Shown: positions 1 to 11,324 of the stretch, piece by piece
Layout of the letters: every line of letters starts with the position of its first letter
Position numbering within the stretch: position 1 is the first letter of the stretch
DNA from: Rhizoctonia solani
Taxonomy: Eukaryota > Basidiomycota > Agaricomycetes > Cantharellales > Ceratobasidiaceae
Reading direction: 5' to 3'
Assembly (NCBI RefSeq): GCF_016906535.1
Contig: NC_057381.1
Location: 310,001-374,000, forward strand
DNA: 64,000 bases
The notes under the pieces: generated by a model
Seen by the model: the letters and a program-made list of their open reading frames with translations, nothing else
The model's database searches: none
What the model was told of the DNA's origin: nothing
Program-made: the position numbers and the translations under genes

Positions 1-712
1 TTTCTTCTTGGCACTGGTTGTTTTCACCACAGCGATCTATAGCTTGACCGCGTTCCCATTCTCTCCATTAAATCCACTCAAGGTCTACGCCCAACAGACT
101 ATTGATCTTGATTCGGGCATCAACAAGGTTCACCTGGTCACTCTTCCATCTCTTAATTTGTACAACAAGGACCAGCCGCCACTCTGGTACTCGCTCCCTA
201 GCACACAGAGACAACCCGTCTTTTGCTCCTCTCGATCAAAAGAAAAGGACGGGCTTGGCAGTTGTGAATGGCCTGGCTTGGTACCCAACGTCACACTGGA
301 TTCGACCCGGCCCTCTCATTGGATTAAGAGCTCTGTCACCAAGATTGGACGGAACGTTGCCCGCTTCGAAGTCCAAGGACGGAACACCCGGTCTTGTAGG
401 ATATACTCGGATGTGCCTATGAAGTCCGTGCGTGTAGAAGGTGGGCACTGGGAAAATGGTTCACAGACCGAAGAAGAGTTCAACGAAATTCGGCTGTGGA
501 GCCGTAAGTGGGATGAGACGTTCCGAGTTTTAGTCGCGTGGCCCGACAATAACGGAGCAAACCGGACCGGAAAGATTGCATGCGAGTGGGCCGAGTGGGA
601 CCTTGGAAAGATTCCTGCAATCGACGAACTGAGGACGTTCCTACCACCATGGACGGTGGTGAGTAAACTCGCTGATGGTTTGGTGGAAGGCACGAGGGAG
701 TTCAAAATATGA
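1..712 (+). CDS. C-terminal part of a Pff1-like M28 vacuolar membrane protease (partial)
   Basis: The reading frame is open at the left edge of the window and ends at a TGA at 710-712, so only the last ~237 residues are present. It opens with a hydrophobic segment (LALVVFTTAIYSLTAF), which would be the last membrane helix. This leads into FPFSPLNPLKVYAQQT and a ~190-residue soluble tail with CRIYSDVPMKSVRVEG, LRLWSRKWDETFRVLV-like text and CEWAEW. That helix-plus-tail layout and the FPF-P-K motif match, from memory, the C-terminus of the fungal Pff1/FXNA family of multi-pass vacuolar M28 metallopeptidases. The zinc-binding catalytic domain lies outside the window, so the assignment rests on the tail alone. 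No intron is apparent in this part. Confidence 0.6.
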   Translation, partial: FFLALVVFTTAIYSLTAFPFSPLNPLKVYAQQTIDLDSGINKVHLVTLPSLNLYNKDQPPLWYSLPSTQRQPVFCSSRSKEKDGLGSCEWPGLVPNVTLDSTRPSHWIKSSVTKIGRNVARFEVQGRNTRSCRIYSDVPMKSVRVEGGHWENGSQTEEEFNEIRLWSRKWDETFRVLVAWPDNNGANRTGKIACEWAEWDLGKIPAIDELRTFLPPWTVVSKLADGLVEGTREFKI

Positions 713-2231
713 GCTCAGCAAATTAGCGGATTCCTAAAGAACACTATTCATGATATGTATATTGCAAGCGTGCTCAAATGATATTGATGGACACCTCGAC
801 TCGACCATCACCATGAGGCTGATGCGCTCCCAGTACGACTTTTGTAAAGCATAGGCTAAGATGTACCTTTATGGTTATTCATAGCCCATTCAAACTCCCC
901 ATTCGTGGTTCTTGCTCAATATTCTTGTCCACCCCAGCCATCCCTCATGCCTGGTGCTCTCAGGACAAACCCACGTTTACAATTGGTTGAGGGCATGTTT
1001 CCCTATTTTAAATTCGCCAATTCTCTGGAAACCTCGATTGCTGGAGTAGGCCCCCAATTCTTCCTTTTTTGGTAACATAAAGTGAAAAATCACTGGCAAA
1101 CGGGCGGAGGGACCTTCCTAGGGGTTACCGGGGGGCTGGCGGAGTCATGCGCGACGATAATCTCTATCCACGAGTATCTTAAGCCTTACTACAAGAGCTT
1201 GAGTCTCTAGAGAAACTTCTGGTTTGGCTGGGTTCCGTAGACTCAGAAGTACAACTAGGGTCTAGCGAACTTACTAGTTTTTGGAGACACATATCGATAT
1301 AATGTTCAAGAGATGGTCACACTATTATTGATAGTGTCGCATGCTTGGACTCACATATCACGCGGGAGGGGGGGACGGAAATTATTGGTGAACCTGACAT
1401 GCCAATTATAAGCGCCTTTTACACCTAGGTCTTGAGCCTGCACAATGGGATATAGAATTATGTATGCGTTCACCCAAGTGCCACCTGAAAAAACTGAGAA
1501 CATATATCTGATTGCACCATGATTGAATTTTTTGCTGACCCCCAGCCAACCTTTTTTGAACCAAGGTGTTCGAGAACTTTAAACAAAACCAAAGTTCGCA
1601 GCTGGCTGGAACTGGGGGGGGGGGGGCAGCGATTCTCGACACGCCCAGGATCCCCATAAGCATCGCACATTACTTCGACTTTCTGATATTTATGTTACCT
1701 TGCGGTCCACACTCGTATTCAGAGTTGTATGACTTGATGCATTGTTTTGACTGAATATCCCCCACCATAACTATCAAGCCACTTACGTGATATTAGTCCC
1801 GTAACTCTACTTCTTTAGCCGTTCATCTCGTCCAGATTTTTATATTACACTATCATCGACCCGCATATTACTGTTGACAGCAAGTTACAGAGCTTCGCAG
1901 AAATGACGACTGGCCTGTTATACAAGCCAATATGAACCTTCTGTGGTTGTTTAAATCAACAATGAGAGTGCCAAGAAGTCTGTGTCATGACCTGTCTGTA
2001 ATTCCATATTTAGGCCAGACGGTCGGACCCTTTTTGGGCTGACCGTGACTTCCCTCAGGCTGAAAAGCCAAGTGCGTCTAAGGGATTTGTGGCGTCTGGT
2101 GTCATGAATTAGGGTTCGTACATGTGTCAGTGTTTCTCTTATATACATGCCAAGCTTAAAGTTCCCCCCCAGATTTCACACCAGCCTCTTAGTCTCCCCC
2201 TCGGTACGAATAGCTCAAGTTTTCACAAAGC
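713..2231. other. intergenic, no gene recognised
   Basis: This is the 3' flank of the protease gene and the promoter side of the next gene. No frame here has coding character. A run of 13 G residues lies at 1614-1626. A C-rich stretch just before 2232 probably belongs to the promoter or 5' leader of the following gene. Confidence 0.6.
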
Positions 2232-3928
2232 ATGAACCTTCTGGCCTTCTGGTTATTGGTCCATCTCGTTACATGGGCACCCGCAGCCACCGGCTTGGTG
2301 TTCACCAACTCTTTCCAAGGTTGGACTGGGAACACAACATATAGAATTTCCTGGGAACAATCGGATTCAGATCCAAGCTACTACGATCTTGAACTGGTTC
2401 GACCTCATGGTATATATTCCATGGGCATATCTCCCAACCTCTCGTGGCCAGAGGAATGGTCGCATAAATATGCTATTCAAAGTATGGGTTCCAAGTGAGG
2501 ACATAGAATGTTCTAATTGACATAAGACTATCAGTTCCTCGAAACGGTGACCGTTTTATCCAAGTACCCCTTGGTCCAGAGGTTTGGCCTGGGTGAGCCG
2601 GCACATCACGTTATTTGTCTTCCAACTAACAGCACGGATCAGTGTGTATTATTGGCGTACAAGAGGCGAAAATAAAGTCAGTCATTCCATTTAATGATGT
2701 ACAACTTGTAGATACTGATCTTTATTTTCATATACACTAGATCGCTGCTGTTAGTAATACGTTTTTGATATCGAGTGAGCTCATCGATCCTGTTTTTGTA
2801 TCAATACCCTGGCTCTGACACACTTTAATAACCACCAGGCTCTAGTGGGAGCACCAACCCAACCACAATAACCTCTTTCATCCCCGTCACAGCAACTGGA
2901 GACGTTGTCGAAACAACCGATGGCCATCTGGTCACTCACAAGTCCTCAGAGGTCTACTCTTCAGCGTGCGCTGCCAAATCTTTTTTCTGTTTTGGTTTGT
3001 AAAACTGGCTAACCAATTTGATTCTTGTAGGGTTATATACACAACTATCATTGTTATAGCCGATAGGTGAGGAAAACTAATTGCGCTTTACCTCATCTAA
3101 ACCTTTGGTAACAGCAAGTACTCGCCTTGGAAGAAAATTCCGCTATTAATAGGCTTGGCTCTTGCTTTGACCTTCTTAATAACTCTGCCGATTGTTTTGT
3201 GGCTTGTCTTGCGTTATAAACGTCACCCTGCTCTATCGTCTAGTAAGGTCAGACCCTTTCGTTTAGGCTCAGGAGGAGCTGGAGGATCGCACCTTAGTGT
3301 TTTGAATCCCGTTGCATTTCACGACTCGGCAGTCAGCTCCACTATGAGCCCCGCCACTTCTACGGGTGGTAGCGTCCGTCAAATCTGGGTCGTGATTGAT
3401 GGAGAGAAGCGGCTTGTAACTGTCCCTCAAGACCATCCCCAGTCTACAATACCCGGGACCCATTCAGACCCTTTCGCCGATCCTTTCGCACCAGACTCCC
3501 CCCGATATACTCAATTCTCCCCCTCTATCACGGCTGATCAAAACGTGCCAAGCTCCAGCCTGCATCCGAACGGTACCAATACTACCAGTTATCCTCCGAC
3601 TCACACCAATGCTAGCGTCATTTCGTTGGTTACAACTGTGCATCAAGATGCTCATAACATCGGTATGTACCCGGACACGGCCCAGGTCAGGGAACATTTC
3701 GGCGAGAAGCAACAGGGAAGGCAAAGGCATCAACCTGAACGTCCTGGACTATCGGAGGAGGAGATTGCTCTACGGCTGATTGTGCCTGGAAGAGCACGAG
3801 ATATGGGCTCCTTGGGAAGAGACAACGTCCCAGACGTAGATGAGAATGGACTCCTGCCTCCAGACTATCTCCAGGCGACCCAACCTACTCCTCGACAATC
3901 ATCATGGGCTGGTCCTAGTATTCGCTGA
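2232..3928 (+). CDS. putative single-pass secreted-side membrane protein, multi-exon
   Basis: Exon 1 (2232-2481) starts with a clear signal peptide (MNLLAFWLLVHLVTWAPAATG) followed by VFTNSFQGWTGNTTYRISWEQ, a short beta-type ectodomain. A donor at 2482 and acceptor ending at 2534 join ...KYAIQ to IPRNGDRFIQVPLGPEVWPG in frame. Further short introns follow; one exon near 2840-2995 encodes a Thr/Val-rich stretch (TTITSFIPVTATGDVVETT). The last exon, from about 3115, carries KYSPWKK, a hydrophobic helix (LLIGLALALTFLITLPIVLWLVL) and a ~230-residue Pro/Ser-rich cytoplasmic tail ending at a TGA at 3926-3928. The layout (signal peptide, ectodomain, Ser/Thr stalk, one helix, disordered tail) recalls fungal wall-sensor-like proteins, but I recognise no named family. 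Exon boundaries between 2593 and 3115 are uncertain. Confidence 0.6.
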
Positions 3929-5188
3929 CAGCTTTAGATAAATTCAATCCCGACACCCTTGCTCTGTAACAGGACGCCGTCTGTATACATCTTTCCTGGT
4001 GTCCGATCTCTCTTTGATTATAGACCCATTGACCGAACTCAAAACCAACTTTGAACCTTTACTCCGTTTTGTCAATTACTGTAGTTCGTTTTCAACAGCT
4101 CACTTATTTTTTTTTTACAAAGTGCTACTTTCCTTTATGTTACGAACAGCATCTGTAGTCATTCCTTTATCGATGTGTATGGATTTAGGATCATATGTAT
4201 ACAATTCAAACTTTCATAGTGGTACCATAACCCTCACTTTAACTTATCGATTTGTAGGCCGGGTGGATACTCTCTTGGCCCCCTAAATTGAACGGTCGGT
4301 CTGTGACACAGTCTATGGAGGATGTTGTGTACTTGGCCATGCTGGAATGATCGTAGGTCGCATGGCATACGCTAACCTGTACTCCCTACACAGCCTACGT
4401 GAAAGGTGCGCGTGCCAACAAACTATTGGCTATGAGAGCCATATTTGAATAATGGCATACTGTGTATTAACTGCAAATCTCCCAATGCCAGTACCCGGCC
4501 GTTCAAACTTTGTATATATTTCTTTTCTTTTCCTATTGTCATCGATTCATCACGTATCCCATTTCTCTCGCCCCACACTCGAGACTCATTGCACATGGCC
4601 TTCTATACACATGCGCCCGTTAGCATAAAGAGCTACTCATGTAATTTCCCATTTTCTCCAGAGTTCTCCAATCAGGCGACTTAGCTCTCAGACATTCCAG
4701 AGGACCCTGGATATGTCTGAAGAAGTTTGCTCCAGAGCGCTCTGGAGTTGAGTGGTCCTTTGGAGAAATAGACGGTTTCGTTGAGCAGGAGATTTTTTAA
4801 GTCTTCCTCACCTATGTATTTCACTCATAATGTGCTCTTCCCAACTGAAAATCACCAAGCAGGAGCGCTTCAGTCAATTGAGGGGCAGTAGCGATGACAC
4901 CGACTCTGGGACCGAGTGCATCGCATCATCCAATGGGTAGACTTGGTGCCCAATGTTTCATCCTAGAATCACCTTGGTGAAACAACGTAAATCGCTCAGA
5001 TGGATTGCGTCGGCCCCAGAACTTCGCTGCTGCTTATTAACCCCGACGCACAAGTCGCCAAAGCATGTTTATCAATACTCCAAGTCATTTTTCCACACAC
5101 CCGGCTGGATAATGAAAAAACTAGATATTCATTCTCGTGATGCCTTTTACACGAGTACAACAAATTCTATTCTATTCTACATTGTCCT
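3929..5188. other. intergenic between convergent genes
   Basis: This lies between the stop of the membrane-protein gene (+) and the stop of the synthetase gene (-), so it should hold two 3' UTRs. It is AT-rich with T tracts. I see no coding exon, RNA gene or repeat here. Confidence 0.5.
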
Positions 5189-8100
5189 TCACGGATTCCA
5201 GAATACAAACCCGGGTGTGCCTGGTTCTGCCACATCCAGCGCAGCCTGAGTGTAACCTGGCCCAGTCTTACCCTGTGCCTCTTCCACCGACACGACATCA
5301 ATGTCAACATATCCCATATTATGCTTCATGTATGGTACGAGTTCGCGCAACACATGAGCTTCATCGAAAGGCAAGGCACGATTAAAAGCTATTTCGGGGC
5401 CGAACTGTTCTACTCGTTTCTAAACACAGGCTTTCAGTGTGCTTTCGATCATCGATAGGTTACAAAGCATTACCTTGAAAGCCTGGACAAATGGCATTGC
5501 CTTCTTATCCTTAATCAGCCCTTTCTCTGCCAGAGCCTTTCTCAATTTTGCTTCATCGTTCGCAGCGCCTTCCTTCCATAGCGCCTCGACCACCCCAACG
5601 CAAGCAGTTTGCCATTCTGGGAATTTCTGAGCCACGAAAATCCGCACCGATTTGGGATCGTTGGGACGCAAGGCTTGCCCAGCAGGTCCTCCTCCTTTTT
5701 TTCCGGAACGCTTTTGCAGCGCGAGGTCAGCGTCTCGAATTGTCTTGGTGATACCCCGCATATAAGCAGCTGCGCCGAGGGTTGCTTGGTCAAGTTCAGT
5801 AGGAAGGGTAGGCCATAAAGCATTCTGGACGCTGGTAGACTCGCGTAGGAGATGCTGCCAGATGTGTTCGGAAAAGTGGGGGGCGATAGGCAACACAAGA
5901 AGAGCAGAGGTTCGGACGAAAAGCTCGACGAGGGTAGCATGCATTCCTGTGTCGGCAGTGACTTCTCGGTACCAATCTCGAGCCGATTGGAGCTCATAAA
6001 AGCCATCTTTGAGAGCATCCTTGTAGTTGGTGCTATAGCTTAGTCAGCAAATGGAAGATACTTGGCGTACATAAATACCCACGCCTCGTAATTTGCCTTG
6101 GTCTTGATGATCGAGTCAACAACCTCTTGTTCGAAGACCTTATCATGGAACGAATATGATTCCCTTCCACCAGTGCGGATCTTGACTTCTTTGCCTTCGG
6201 GAGCTTCACCCCGAACTCTGCCCATAACCTCCTTCTCGCATATTTCCTATCAGTCGCTGAGATCCCAGTTTAAAAAAAATACACTAACCTCACACCATTC
6301 AATAAGAGTGTACAATCGCATAATTGCAGCGTTCGCAGTTTTCTCCTCAAAGTTGGCATCCTCGATACCGTCTCCAGCGTCCGCTAGAGCCAACCTTGTC
6401 GCATCCGCACCAAACTTGTCCAAGCTATCACGGAGGGTCAAGCTGTTACCAGTACTCTTGCTCATCTTCTTCCCGTTGAGCATCAAGTGCCCGTTGGCAC
6501 GCATGGACAACGGCCAGAGATTGGGTTCGAAAAGCGCAGCGTGGTTATAGATAGCAAAAGTGAGATGGTTTCCGATAAGGTCTTTGCCAGAGGAACGGAT
6601 ATCCATCGGGTAGAAATAAGAGAATTCGCGTTGCAGGGTCAAGAGTTTCTCTGTAGGGATTGTTGAGCTAGGAGGCTTACGGTCCGGAGAGGGATTTGAG
6701 AGAATGAAGTCCCAGACTTCATCCGTCAGTTGGTCAGGGGTGATTCCGATAGGGCCAGTTTGGCTACCATTAACCACTCCACCTGGTGATCATTGTCAGC
6801 CTCGATGATCTGACTTATTCCATTTTCACTTACCTTGCAACAAGTGGGCGACTGTGTAGTAGGACATGTAAATTGTAGAGTCGCTTAAACTTTCGACCAA
6901 GAAAGTGGGGTCCCAGGGTAAGCGCGATCCAAGGCCGAAGCTTCGCGCGCATGCCCACTGGTTGAGCCATGCCAAGATAGCCTCAAACGCATTTCTCGTC
7001 TCTTGGTTATACGTGTTCATCTTTGCCAGCAACCTGCCCTTCGGTCAGCCCCTAACCTGGGTTCTATATATGCTGACGTGCTTACAATTCAGCTTGGGCC
7101 CTCCATTCTTTTTCACCATAATCCAAGTACCACTGATCTTCCAAGCTGACAACGCACTCGTCACCACTGCGGCTCATCACCCAGCCTTCAGGCTCTGAGT
7201 AGGAAAACGCTTCTCCACTTGCAATCAAATCTTCTCGAACCTTTGGCTTAGCATCTTGAACGCTCAATCCTTTATACTGGCCGATGAGCATGGTCCCGCT
7301 GTAGAACCCTTCCTTGTATGCAATCTCCTTGGCTTCGGCCAATTGTTTGACATCTTTTTGGGACTGAATCTTCAATGACTTGAGCAAGGCAGGGGCAATA
7401 AGATCGCCGTAGCTTGGAGTGGAAATGATAGGGAGAGGCTCGAATGCGACCCAACTGGGTTCGACACCATAGTAAGCGGGCTTCTTCTGCAGGTCTAGGA
7501 GAGTTTGAGCGTCCGCAGGAGAATCTGATGGGACTGATGTGACGACACCAGTACCCTATCACTCTATTAGTTACATTAAAACCGCAATTCGATACGTTTA
7601 CGCGCACCTTGTTGGCTAATACACCCTCCATGGGCAGAACCCAAACCTCATTGTTTACCGACAAAGGTGCATGTATCTTGGTTCCGATCAGAGCGGTGCC
7701 GGGAAGAGTTGCCAGCTCCTTGATCTCCCCACGAGCGCTGGTTACGCCTTGGTATGCCATGTTGCGAATTGCACGGTGTGTACAAACAAATACAGCATCG
7801 TCTTTAACAGCGTAGAATCCATACGTAATATCCTTTCCGACGAAGCAGTTTGTCTGGCCGTACCTGGCGAGAAGGGTCAGAATCCAAAGACAACTCGAAC
7901 AAAGCCAGTACCCACATAGTCTCAGGGCGAAGGGTAGCGGCAACCAAGTAGACTTTCTTCTTCTGAATATCTTCGGGTAACTCCTTTTGAGCAGCTTCAC
8001 TCCATTGCTTGACTTCCATCTTGATGCCAGTATATTCCTGAGGGCCAACCCCTTCTCCATCTTGCCTGTCATGATCCATGCAAGGTTGTCCGTCCTTTGG

Positions 8101-9036
8101 AGAATAGATGGTATGACGTTCACCAAATTTGACCTTGTTCGTTGCACGCAGCTTGTTCATTTGCCATCGAACAAAAGAATCGTAGTATGGGTTAACATCG
8201 GTAGTGATAAACGAGCGACGCCAGTCGATACGGGCACCAAAGCTAGTACAATCCGCCTATTGCCCAATTATGAGTGGACTCAAGTGTAGGAGGATAGCAA
8301 GCACTCACGCGAGCAATAGGGGTAAAATATCCAAGCCAATGCAAGGGATCCGCAAATTTCTTAATTTCTGCACGAGGAACTCCAATGGACTCCATAATCT
8401 GGAATTGGTATTTCAAGCCGGTTGCCTTTGCTGCGACTTTGCCTTTCTTTGCTTTGTCTACGGCACCAGCTGGGGCAGCGACAACTGGAGCCGGTTCAGC
8501 TTTGGGAGGTTCCTCTTCGCCCGTATAACCCCGAATTCGGGGCCAAACATTTCTATCTCCCGAACGATCTTGTCTGCAGCGGCCTTGATACGAGTTAGAT
8601 TATCAATGTAATAATAAGTAAAATATCGTACTTTAATAGGCATTCCCGTGCAGTGAAAAGCCATCGGAAAGAGAGTACGCTTGCCCAGCATACGTTGATA
8701 ACCGGCATTGAATTCAATCTTGGATATCGTGAATGCGTGCCCAAGATGGAGAGAGCCGTTCATATAAGGATAGGGAAATGTACCCAGCCACTTTGGGACC
8801 TTTTCCCTCAGCGCATCGGGCGTCAAATCAGCATATTCGCTCTCGTGAGGGGCATCTGTATGAAAGACATTCTTTTCTTGCCATTCTTTTTGATACTTTT
8901 GCTCGAGCTCCACCAAAAAGTCGCGTTTCGCGGTCTAATCATGTCAAATAAGCAAATGAGCCTCCGTCTTACGCCATTGCAATTAAATTACGCTCACTTT
9001 TGGCAGCTCCAGCGTCTGGTCTTGTGCAGTCGCCAT
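5189..9036 (-). CDS. cytosolic leucyl-tRNA synthetase
   Basis: This class I synthetase charges tRNA-Leu in the cytosol. Exon 1 is 8998-9036 ([13 protein letters not shown]); a 63-bp intron leads to [18 protein letters not shown]. Landmarks in order are the HIGH box as [15 protein letters not shown], the editing domain with TLRPETM and [20 protein letters not shown], the KMSKS loop as [10 protein letters not shown], and a C-terminal [13 protein letters not shown] tail ending FVFWNP. That order and length (about 1,080 residues, many short introns) match archaeal/eukaryotic-type LeuRS. The last intron joins ...FVQAFK to [18 protein letters not shown]. One problem is visible: after EMFGPEF the frame shifts by one base within a G run (8529-8532). 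Five Gs instead of four would restore GYTGEEEPP..., so an assembly indel is likely in this essential gene. Confidence 0.93.
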
Positions 9037-11324
9037 GGTGCGCCTAAGGGAATGTGTTGGATGCTTCAGACGAGGCCGATACAAATGCCCTCGTACAATA
9101 TGACTCCAAGCCTGGAATCCCGCATCCCGAGCTCGCATCGAGCAAATCTTCCGAAAATCTCATCCGATCATCTAGTCACGTGCACTTCCTGCGGGCTTGC
9201 TGTGGTTTGTTGACTCGTTCTTGACTCAACCAGATAGGATACAGCGTCTATAGCTACTATCGCATTACCGCAATCGGGGAGCTGAGGTCAAAAAGCGCAC
9301 GCACACATATTGCGTACCGATGAAGGTCACGTCACCGTACGAGTCCAATGAATAAATTGCGTACGCAGCAGTTTCAGAAGTCGTTCGGAAACACTGGGCG
9401 AGGACAGCCTTGCATATACACTGTCACGCAATTTGGATTCCATTTGCCCGACCGGAAGATAGGTGAATCTCGAGCGGCAATACCCATGCTCAAACTACTT
9501 TGGAGTGGACAAATTTAAACCGGCCACCTAGCAGTGGGAGCCGGACACAACGAAGAAGCATATAAACACTTTTCCCTGGGTGTATCACTGCCTCCAGTTG
9601 TATTTCTCAATTAAAAATTTCCGACAGGTATCCACATGGATGACAAAAGGTCAAAAAGCGAATATTCAAGCTCTGAAACCTTTGCGCGGCCTATTAACAT
9701 TCTGTGCAAGACGAGAATTACCATTTGGCGTAGCACATGCAGAACGAGAGTCCCTGTTAAATTTATAATAGATTATCATATTAATATCGAGTCCGGTGCA
9801 CTATAAGCACACAGTGCGCCATTTTGCTTCTCACTATTGGGATAAAGCGAAATTCTTCCAGCACTGAATTTACTATGGGGCGTTCCTGCCTAATTAGGAC
9901 TACTTCATGATAAAACTCTATTCCAATGATTAAACTTGTACCAAGAGGTACCCTGTTGTTTCGAGTCCGTACGACTTGACACCGTTGCACACTCCATTAA
10001 GCTTTATGCCTATGGCCCAAAAGATAGGAAACTCTATACAGCCTACCACTGGAGCAACAATTCCGGCGTTAGTACCCATGGTACTTCATCCGAGCCCCCG
10101 TTAGCACTCTGATTTCGCAAACTTAACCTTACGGCCTTGGTAGTACTCAGGATACACGTTGAATGAATGACGACCGGGACCAAGACCAAGATTCCATTTG
10201 TACATGCGCCCCCCTCCTACCCCTCTCAGGTCAAGTACGGGAGCTCTTGGCGCATTGGATCTACTTTGAATTGAGATCTACCGAGTGGAACGCGAATGTG
10301 TTTCGAAACTTTACTGAAGAGTTCCAACAGGCACCGTCGGACCCGTTTACTTCTTACTGCCCGAATTCGAACTCTTCACTCCAACTCCGCTGGACCTTCA
10401 GCCCTTGCACCCCACCTCCCTAGACGTTATTTAAGCTTCGGTCAAATGATATTAAACCCCATGGGCTTAAGCCCCAGACCCCGCCTTTACACACCAACCA
10501 GGGGAGCCCGTGTTGGTCCAGCTCTTCTTTAACCGACTTCATACAAACTAAACTATATATCCATACACTACAGTATTAGCGAAATTGTGCCCCTATCCGT
10601 ATACCACAAGGTCCAATGGAATAAAGTGCTCAGGAAGTGATTTGTATTCCGGAAGTAGAATCTCGGTTGCTCCCGCAGAGATTGACAACAGACAACACCC
10701 CAACACCCGAAGCCTAATGAATACACCAGGCGACTCGCGAGGTTCAGCGTGGAAGCACACAAAGCAAGCCCGCACAGTTCGTCTGTGAGGTATTAACGAT
10801 ATCGATGTACCTCGCTTGACCCTATCAGGTGCCTTCCAGGGGGCCAAGGGATAGACGCGCATATACCGACCCTAGCTGGCTCGATCACGGACATACCCAT
10901 GCAAACCCGGACAATGATCACACGTAGTCAAAATCTTACGACTATCCGATCCGTTTACTTGATACTACAACTGCATCACTGTCAGATACCTAGACTACCT
11001 ACAAACAAGCTTAAACAAAGTCCAACGCGGAGAGTGAGAGAGAGAGAGAGTAATGAGGGAGGTGGCACAAATGCGGATACTAGTTACACGGAGAGAGAGA
11101 AACCGAGTGAGCGACAACGTGAGAGCAGCGGATTTATGACCAACGAGAGTAAGGAGAGCAGTAAACCAAATATACGAGAACATAAGAGGCAGAAAATAAA
11201 CAGCAAGTAATCTAACCATAACCAAAGTACAACATAAAAAACAAATAACAACAATGAATAAAAACGAACAAATAATTACTGAGAAAGAAAGAGAGAGAGC
11301 GGTGGGAAATCGAAAAGAGCGTGA
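9037..11324. other. intergenic; promoter of the synthetase gene and 3' side of the kinase gene
   Basis: No coding signal is convincing on either strand. The stretch 11030-11330 is purine-rich, with a (GA)n run at about 11034-11050 and GAGAAAGAAAGAGAGAG near 11280. Being just downstream of the kinase stop, this probably forms its 3' UTR. The 300 bp next to 9037 should hold the synthetase promoter; I see no firm TATA box. Confidence 0.5.

Noticed and set aside
3999..4684. Small plus-strand frames downstream of the membrane-protein gene
   Set aside because: AT-rich, without domain or splice support; they look like 3' UTR and spacer.
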